Part shown: positions 42,002 through 46,613 of the stretch, one piece after another
Position numbering within the stretch: the stretch's first letter is position 1
How the letters are laid out: each line of letters starts with the position of its first letter
From: an uncultured Clostridia bacterium
Lineage (GTDB): Bacteria; Bacillota; Clostridia; Oscillospirales; Oscillospiraceae
NCBI GenBank assembly: GCA_945875335.1
Contig: CAMCKD010000005.1
Location: 1 to 46,613 of the forward strand
Direction of reading: 5' to 3'
DNA length: 46,613 nucleotides
Translations under genes and position numbers: made by a program
The notes under the pieces: model-generated
The model's input: the letters and a program-made list of their open reading frames with translations, nothing else
Database searches by the model: none
Told to the model about the DNA's origin: nothing

Positions 42002-43023
42002 GCGAACAGATACTGTATCCCTTCTGCGCCATTGTGGGACAGGAGCGGATGAAGCGGGCGCTGATTCTGAACATCATCAATCCGGCGTTGGGAGGCGTGT
42101 TGATTCGGGGGGAAAAGGGAACCGCAAAATCCACGGCGGTACGCGCTTTGGCAGAGGTATTGGGACAGCGCCGAGAGGTGAAAGGCTGCCGGTTCGGCTG
42201 TGATCCGGACAATCCCTCCTTCTGGTGTGAGGAATGCCGTCAGCGGGCGGAAAAGGAAGCAATCATCGGACATATGCGGGTTGTCAATCTGCCGGTCAGC
42301 GCCACCGAGGACCGGGTCGTGGGGACACTGGACATGGAGCACGCCCTGAAATATGGGGAAAAGAAATTCGAGCCGGGCATTCTGGCAGCGGCAAACCGGA
42401 ACATTCTCTACGTGGATGAAGTGAACCTTTTGGATGACCACATTGTGGATGTACTGCTGGATGCCGCAGCTATGGGAGTCAATTCCATCGAACGGGAGGG
42501 AATTTCTTATGCACATCCGGCGCGTTTCGTGCTTGTTGGAACCATGAATCCCGAAGAGGGAGACCTTCGCCCTCAGCTGATCGACCGGTTCGGTCTGGTT
42601 GTGGATGTGGCGGGAGAGCAGGAGGTTTCCCAGCGGGCGGAGGTGGTGAAGCGACGGCTGCTGTTTGAGGCAGACCCGGAAGGGTTTGCGGCTTCCTACC
42701 GGGAGGAACAGTCCCGGCTCCAGGAAACCATCCTGAAGGCCCAGAAGTGCCTGAAAGAAGTAACCTTTTCCGATGCCTGCCTGGGCTTAATTGCAGATCT
42801 TGCCATTGCGCTTGAGGTGGATGGACACCGGGCAGACATTACCATGCTCAAAACCGCCATCACCAACGCCGCCTATGAAGGGCGCACCCGCGTGACAAAA
42901 GGGGATCTCCTGCTGGCAGCTCAGTTGGCGCTTCCCCACCGGCTCCGGCGCAGACCTTTTGAGGAAGGCAATATGGATTTGGACCGTGTTGCGGAGAGAA
43001 TTGAAGCGTATGGGCAGATTTGA
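41998..43023 (+). CDS. ChlI/BchI-type AAA+ chelatase subunit with Cys4 insertion
   Basis: 341 residues. Walker A GEKGTAKS at 38-45, Walker [21 protein letters not shown], sensor [22 protein letters not shown]. Between the Walker A helix and beta-2 there is a C64-x3-C68-x8-C77-x2-C80 cluster that probably binds zinc or iron-sulfur; it is not found in classical plant ChlI. It should form the ATPase ring with the D subunit encoded next and drive CobN. It overlaps cobN by four bases (ATGA) and the next gene by 14. Confidence 0.93.
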   Translation: MSEQILYPFCAIVGQERMKRALILNIINPALGGVLIRGEKGTAKSTAVRALAEVLGQRREVKGCRFGCDPDNPSFWCEECRQRAEKEAIIGHMRVVNLPVSATEDRVVGTLDMEHALKYGEKKFEPGILAAANRNILYVDEVNLLDDHIVDVLLDAAAMGVNSIEREGISYAHPARFVLVGTMNPEEGDLRPQLIDRFGLVVDVAGEQEVSQRAEVVKRRLLFEADPEGFAASYREEQSRLQETILKAQKCLKEVTFSDACLGLIADLAIALEVDGHRADITMLKTAITNAAYEGRTRVTKGDLLLAAQLALPHRLRRRPFEEGNMDLDRVAERIEAYGQI

Positions 43024-44851
43024 CCATTGCTTTCCCTTCGCGGCTGTTGCGGGGCAGGATTCCGTCAAGCAGGCGCTGCTGCTGTGTGCGGTGAATCCGG
43101 CGATAGGCGGTGTGTTGCTGGCAGGGGAAAAAGGAACCGCAAAATCCACGCTTGTGCGCGGCCTGGCAGCTCTGTTGGAGGACGCTCCGTTTGTTGAACT
43201 GCCCTTAAACGTGACAGAGGATCGATTGGTGGGCTCCGTGGATTTGGAGGCTGCCCTGCAGCGGGGCCAGCTGCAGAGCGAAGGAGGACTTCTTCAGCGC
43301 TCAGACGGTGGCTTCCTGTATGTGGATGAGGTAAATCTGCTGTCCGAGCATATCGTGAATATTCTTCTGGAGGTCTCATCCACAGGGGAGAATATTGTGG
43401 AACGGGAGGGGATTTCCTTCCGGCACCAGTCCCGATTTTTACTGGTTGGTTCCATGAATCCGGAGGAGGGGCGCCTGCGGCCCCATTTTGCGGATCGGTT
43501 TGGCCTCTATGTGCCAACCCACGGAGAACGTGATTCGGCGGTGCGCTGCGAAATCATTCGCCGTCGATTGGAATATGAGAAGGATCCCGTGGCATTTGAA
43601 TCTAAATGGGAAAGCCAGACCTTGGCACTTCAACGGAAACTGAACCAAGCCCGGCTGCTGCTGCCCCGGGTTATGCTGCCGGAACGCCAGCGCCGATTTG
43701 CGGCCCAGTTGGCAAGCCAGGGGGGATGTGCAGGACATCGGGGAGAGCTGGCGATGTGCGAAGCTGCCCGTGCCAGAGCAGCGTTGGCGGGAAGGTTGAC
43801 AGTGACAGGAGAGGACATCCAGGCGGTTGCGCCATTTGCACTTGCCCATCGTTTGCGTGAAGCGGTATCTGCCCCTGAGACACCGGAAAAGCTGGCTCAG
43901 GAAAATGATTCCCAGGAATGGGAAAAGCCAAAAGCACCGGAAGCCCCGGAATTCCAACAAGAGGATTCCCCAATACAACACGCTCAGGATTCAAATCAGA
44001 CAGCGGAGGCGGTGGACCGATGGGAAGACATCCAGCCTATCCAGCAGGAAATCAGACTGTCCGAGCCTGTAACCAGGCAAAAGCGCCCGGCAGGAACCGG
44101 AAAGCGGTTGAAGGTTCGCAGTCACTCCAGCCGAGGCCGCTATGTCCGTGCAGCCTTGCCCAATCAATCTGAGGATGATTTGGCGCTGGATGCGACCCTC
44201 CGTGCTGCTGCATCACATCCAAAAGGGAATAGCCCGCTGATGGTTGACATTCGCAGTGACGATCTTCGAGTAAAGGTTCGGGAACAGCGCACAGGCACCA
44301 CAATTCTGTTTCTGGTGGATGCCAGCGGCTCCATGGGTGCCATGCGCCGGATGGGGGTGGTAAAGGGTGCGGTTCTGTCCCTGCTCAGTGATGCTTATGA
44401 AAAGCGGGATACTGTCGGTATCATCGCTTTTCGTAAGGAGCGGGCCGATACACTTCTGCCTCTGACCCGCAGTGTGGACCTGGCGCAAAAGCAGCTGCGC
44501 CAGCTGCACACCGGCGGCAAAACACCCCTGGCACATGGGTTGCTGGCAGCCGCTCAGCTTTTGAAAATTGATAGGCTGAAGAACCCTGGCTCACGGCAGT
44601 ATCTGGTGGTCGTTTCCGATGGAAGAACGAATGTTCCGTTATGGAGTGATTCTCCAACTGAGGATGCGTGGAAAGCAGCGAAGCACCTCAGTGTGGAACC
44701 AATACAGTCACTTGTGCTCGACCCGGAGGAGGGCTTTATGCAGTTTGGTATGGCCAAAAAGCTTGCAGAATCATTGAACGGGGAGTATGTTCACCTGAAG
44801 GTAAATTCCAGCCGGGTGCTGGGCAGCACGGTCAGAGAGTTCCTGAAATAA
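43010..44851 (+). CDS. ChlD/BchD-type chelatase subunit (AAA+ and VWA domains)
   Basis: 613 residues from ATG 43010. The N-terminal AAA+ domain (about 1-285) has an intact Walker A GEKGTAKS (39-46), [16 protein letters not shown] and [21 protein letters not shown] Pro/Glu/Gln-rich linker follows (about 285-380). The C-terminal VWA domain has MIDAS D437-x-S439-x-S441 in FLVDASGSM, then [11 protein letters not shown] and [11 protein letters not shown]. This order (AAA, acidic linker, VWA) is that of ChlD, which bridges the ATPase ring to the large subunit. Upstream in-frame ATGs exist, but [16 protein letters not shown] matches the natural beginning. It is the last gene of the operon. Confidence 0.93.
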   Translation: MGRFDHCFPFAAVAGQDSVKQALLLCAVNPAIGGVLLAGEKGTAKSTLVRGLAALLEDAPFVELPLNVTEDRLVGSVDLEAALQRGQLQSEGGLLQRSDGGFLYVDEVNLLSEHIVNILLEVSSTGENIVEREGISFRHQSRFLLVGSMNPEEGRLRPHFADRFGLYVPTHGERDSAVRCEIIRRRLEYEKDPVAFESKWESQTLALQRKLNQARLLLPRVMLPERQRRFAAQLASQGGCAGHRGELAMCEAARARAALAGRLTVTGEDIQAVAPFALAHRLREAVSAPETPEKLAQENDSQEWEKPKAPEAPEFQQEDSPIQHAQDSNQTAEAVDRWEDIQPIQQEIRLSEPVTRQKRPAGTGKRLKVRSHSSRGRYVRAALPNQSEDDLALDATLRAAASHPKGNSPLMVDIRSDDLRVKVREQRTGTTILFLVDASGSMGAMRRMGVVKGAVLSLLSDAYEKRDTVGIIAFRKERADTLLPLTRSVDLAQKQLRQLHTGGKTPLAHGLLAAAQLLKIDRLKNPGSRQYLVVVSDGRTNVPLWSDSPTEDAWKAAKHLSVEPIQSLVLDPEEGFMQFGMAKKLAESLNGEYVHLKVNSSRVLGSTVREFLK

Positions 44852-44867
44852 TCTATCTTCTATACAG

Positions 44868-44907
44868 AAAACACGCCGCACCTCATCAAGAGTGTGCGGC
44901 GTGTTTC
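44868..44907. terminator. Bidirectional terminator after the chelatase operon
   Basis: Perfect 13-base inverted repeat AAACACGCCGCAC / GTGCGGCGTGTTT with a 12-base loop, 16 bases past the chlD-type stop. In the leftward direction a TTTTCTGT tail follows, so it may serve both convergent transcripts. Confidence 0.75.
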
Positions 44908-44968
44908 CGGCTAGGGAAATCATACCAGAATGATTGGGCAGCATTCCGAAATGACAAAAGGAAAAGGC

Positions 44969-45041
44969 TACCGATGCTTCCGGCAGCTGCTCCAACACAG
45001 ATACAAGAAGAAAAATCTGTCATCTGTCAGAAGCATCGGTA
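44969..45041. other. Long nested inverted repeat, possible structured RNA
   Basis: TACCGATGCTTC (44969-44980) and GAAGCATCGGTA (45030-45041) are exact reverse complements. Within them ACAGAT and ATCTGT form an inner pair, and GGCAG/CTGTC may extend the outer stem. It lies in the 357-base gap between the chelatase operon and gldA. On the minus strand a pyrimidine-rich CCTTTTCCTTTTG tail follows, so a gldA terminator is an alternative reading. Confidence 0.5.
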
Positions 45042-45057
45042 AAGGGGGGTATTTCCT

Positions 45058-45159
45058 ATGTGGCTTTATTATACAATGTCACTCGAGAAAAGGGAAATAG
45101 AAAACATTTATGGCACGCTTTCCTGTTTAGCATGGGTAGGAGAGAATAATTTGAAATAG
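45058..45159 (+). CDS. Possible small open reading frame, 33 codons
   Basis: MWLYYTMSLEKREIENIYGT and on to VGENNLK. It begins with ATG after AAAGGGGGG at a workable distance and directly after the nested inverted repeat. I recognise no family. There is no promoter I can point to, and the terminator at 44868 would separate it from the operon, so it could be spurious. Confidence 0.25.
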   Translation: MWLYYTMSLEKREIENIYGTLSCLAWVGENNLK

Positions 45160-45208
45160 TTTTGCAATCTGAATACGGCATGGAGCATAGCATGGGTTTT
45201 CCCTGGGT

Positions 45209-46309
45209 TCACATTGCCAGCGCCGCCCGGCCGTAGGAATCCGCAACCAGGATCGCATTGTAGACGCGCTCGGCGTCCACCTGGAAGGGGAGGTTGTGCA
45301 TGGTATCGTTCACAGCGCAGGCTGCCTCGGCAACGGGCATCAGATGTTCACGGCTGTCATCGGTGATGCCCAGCTCCTTCAGCGTGACAGGGAGGCCAAC
45401 AGCAGTCATCCAGTTCAGCATGACGCACAGCTCCTCCTCGGGAATCTGCTCCAGAACCAGCTGGGTGAGGGTACCGAAGTTGACCTTTTCGCCGTGCTGC
45501 ATGTGGTGGCACTCCTCTAGGACAGTCAGGCCGTTGTGGATTGCGTGTGCCCCTGCCAATCCGCCGGACTCAAAACCAATGCCGGACAGCAGGGTATTGG
45601 CCTCAATGACCCGCTCTACGGCAGGGGTGCAGGTGTGGGTTTCCAATGCGGATTTTGCCAGCAGGCCGTCATTCATCAGCGTGTCGAAGCAGAGCTTGGC
45701 AATACCCAAGGCCGCAACGCTGACCTTGCCGCCTGCACAGGTGCTGGCGCCGGAAAGGCAGCAGGCTCTTGCCTCAAAGTAGGTGGCCATGGCATCGCCC
45801 ATGCCGGAAACCGTCAGCCGGACAGGGCTGTCGGCAATGATCTGGGTGTCCATTATGACCAGATTGGGATTGGAGGGCAGGAACAGATACTCCTGGAATA
45901 CGCCTTCATCGGTATAAATGACGGAAAGTGCAGAGCAGGGAGCATCGGTGGAGGCGATGGTGGGACAGATGATGACCGGAGCGCCAACATGGTAAGCCAC
46001 AGCCTTTGCGGTGTCGAAAATCTTGCCGCCGCCCACGCCAATCACCACATCACAGCCCTTTTCCTTCACGATGGAAACGAGCCGGTTGATTTCATTGATG
46101 GAGCATTCTCCGTGAAAGAAGTCAAAGGCAACCTCCACGCCTGCCTTTGCAAAGCTGGCCTCAATCTGGGTTCCTTGACGGGTATACCCACCCTTGGAGA
46201 TCACGCACAGCGCCTTTTTGCCCAGCCCAGCGGTATATTCACCGATGTTGTTTATTTCGCCCGGGCCCTGAATGTATTTGGAGGGGGAGATGAAGATGGT
46301 TGACATCAT
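45209..46309 (-). CDS. gldA: Glycerol dehydrogenase (iron/zinc-dependent alcohol dehydrogenase family)
   Basis: 366 residues. NAD-dependent enzyme interconverting glycerol and dihydroxyacetone. Typical parts: FISPSKYIQGPGEINNIGEY at the start, VIGVGGGKIFDTAKAVA (dinucleotide loop, about 93-109), PTIASTDAPCSALSVIYT, metal ligands in the VSGMGDAMATYFEA stretch (Asp about 171), GGLAGAHAIHNGL (His about 253) and HHMQHGEKVNFG (His about 270). Two adjacent ATGs exist (46309 and 46306); AAAGGA lies six bases before 46309. A promoter at 46525-46553 gives a long structured leader. It stands apart from the cobalamin operon in orientation and function; related family members use other polyols, so substrate is likely but not certain. 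Confidence 0.9.
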   Translation of the reverse strand: MMSTIFISPSKYIQGPGEINNIGEYTAGLGKKALCVISKGGYTRQGTQIEASFAKAGVEVAFDFFHGECSINEINRLVSIVKEKGCDVVIGVGGGKIFDTAKAVAYHVGAPVIICPTIASTDAPCSALSVIYTDEGVFQEYLFLPSNPNLVIMDTQIIADSPVRLTVSGMGDAMATYFEARACCLSGASTCAGGKVSVAALGIAKLCFDTLMNDGLLAKSALETHTCTPAVERVIEANTLLSGIGFESGGLAGAHAIHNGLTVLEECHHMQHGEKVNFGTLTQLVLEQIPEEELCVMLNWMTAVGLPVTLKELGITDDSREHLMPVAEAACAVNDTMHNLPFQVDAERVYNAILVADSYGRAALAM

Positions 46310-46342
46310 GCACAATCCTTTCTGACATGGTTTATGCTTATG

Positions 46343-46385
46343 AAAACACGCCGCACATCTGACTGCAAGATACGCGGCGCATTTC
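46343..46385 (-). terminator. Terminator-like hairpin in the gldA leader
   Basis: On the minus strand, GCGCCGCGTA and a TGTGCGGCGT partner form a GC-rich stem ending in GTGTTTTC, about 40 bases before the gldA start codon. It shares the 15-base string GAAAACACGCCGCAC (plus strand) with the terminator at 44868. Placed after a promoter and before the gene, it could be an attenuator. Confidence 0.5.
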
Positions 46386-46443
46386 CATAAGAAGGTGATT
46401 TCAAAGAACGAGGAAGGTTCGTTCTGAGAAAACTTGTTTTGTC

Positions 46444-46498
46444 AACACACCGACACGCATGGATGGACCAGTCAATATCCATGTAGTTTCGGTGTGTT
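46444..46498 (-). promoter_or_regulatory. Nested inverted repeats in the gldA leader, candidate regulatory RNA
   Basis: Outer stem AACACACCGA (46444-46453) with TCGGTGTGTT (46489-46498), inner stem CATGGAT (46458-46464) with ATCCATG (46477-46483), both perfect. It lies between the promoter and the terminator-like hairpin. It matches no riboswitch class that I can recall. Confidence 0.5.
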
Positions 46499-46524
46499 AT
46501 CAATTGAAGTTTATTGACGCTCCC

Positions 46525-46553
46525 ATCATATCATTCCTGTGCGCTCCCGTCAA
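46525..46553 (-). promoter_or_regulatory. Promoter for gldA
   Basis: On the minus strand TTGACG (46548-46553), 17-base spacer, TATGAT (46525-46530). The predicted leader would be about 210 bases long. Confidence 0.65.
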
Positions 46554-46559
46554 TTCAAC

Positions 46560-46613
46560 TTCCGAATGGCACAGATTCCATTCTTCCGAATGGCACAGAT
46601 TCCATTCTTCCGA
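46560..46613. repeat. Tandem 24-base repeat running off the window edge
   Basis: Two exact copies of a 24-base unit (TTCCGAATGGCACAGATTCC plus ATTC) at 46560-46583 and 46584-46607, then the first six bases of a third copy. No spacer lies between units. The number of copies beyond the edge is unknown. Confidence 0.85.

Noticed and set aside
46560-46613. CRISPR array
   Set aside because: The units abut without spacers and no cas gene is in view.

Overview
This window looks like a chromosomal segment of a high-GC, gut-type Clostridia (Bacillota), most likely an Oscillospirales/Oscillospiraceae relative. The gene neighbourhood (smc-ftsY, rdgB-yhbY-nadD/yqeK-rsfS-leuS, rpsU, proBAC), the strong AGGAGG ribosome sites and the consensus TTGACA/TATAAT promoters are typical of Firmicutes. 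The taxon is inferred from protein style and not from a search. Most of the window is dense and GC-rich. A clearly AT-richer stretch (about 23.7-24.35 kb) follows a tRNA-Leu gene.

Left third (1-14.4 kb), mostly housekeeping: the end of an epimerase-like gene, an AGCS alanine/glycine symporter and an HD-domain nucleotidase. A minus-strand replisome-organizer-like gene follows, with a cluster of DnaA-box-like repeats just past its 3' end. Then come smc, ftsY, an RdgB-type pyrophosphatase, a YhbY RNA-binding protein, a NadD-YqeK fusion, rsfS, leuS, a 50-residue peptide with a double-glycine (RiPP/bacteriocin-type) leader, and rpsU. Intergenic gaps are filled by dispersed repeats with terminal inverted repeats. 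Several families share the same short head sequence.

Middle (14.6-29.5 kb): a membrane-anchored zinc-ribbon/RCC1-repeat protein and a cytosolic GH3 glycosidase, both on the minus strand; the complete proline operon proB-proA-proC with an iron-sulfur aldo/keto reductase behind it; a broken and an intact tRNA-Leu; a three-gene operon of a small helical protein, a VWA (DUF2201-type) protein and a MoxR-type AAA+ ATPase; and a RACo-type corrinoid-protein activator on the minus strand.

Right third (30-45 kb), the most interesting part: a cobalamin-controlled locus built around two back-to-back promoters with the same -35 and -10 hexamers. Each promoter drives its own cobalamin riboswitch with its own terminator. 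Leftward lies cbiK, an ATP-independent cobaltochelatase. Rightward is a long co-directional run: a BtuFCD-like importer, a CGGC-type cysteine-rich protein, an unknown lipoprotein, a second BtuFCD-like importer, and a CobN-ChlI-ChlD ATP-dependent metal chelatase. One regulatory region thus governs two unrelated chelatase types and two importers, with no corrin-ring biosynthesis genes in view. The window ends with a glycerol-dehydrogenase-like gene on the minus strand. Its long leader has nested inverted repeats and a terminator-like hairpin.
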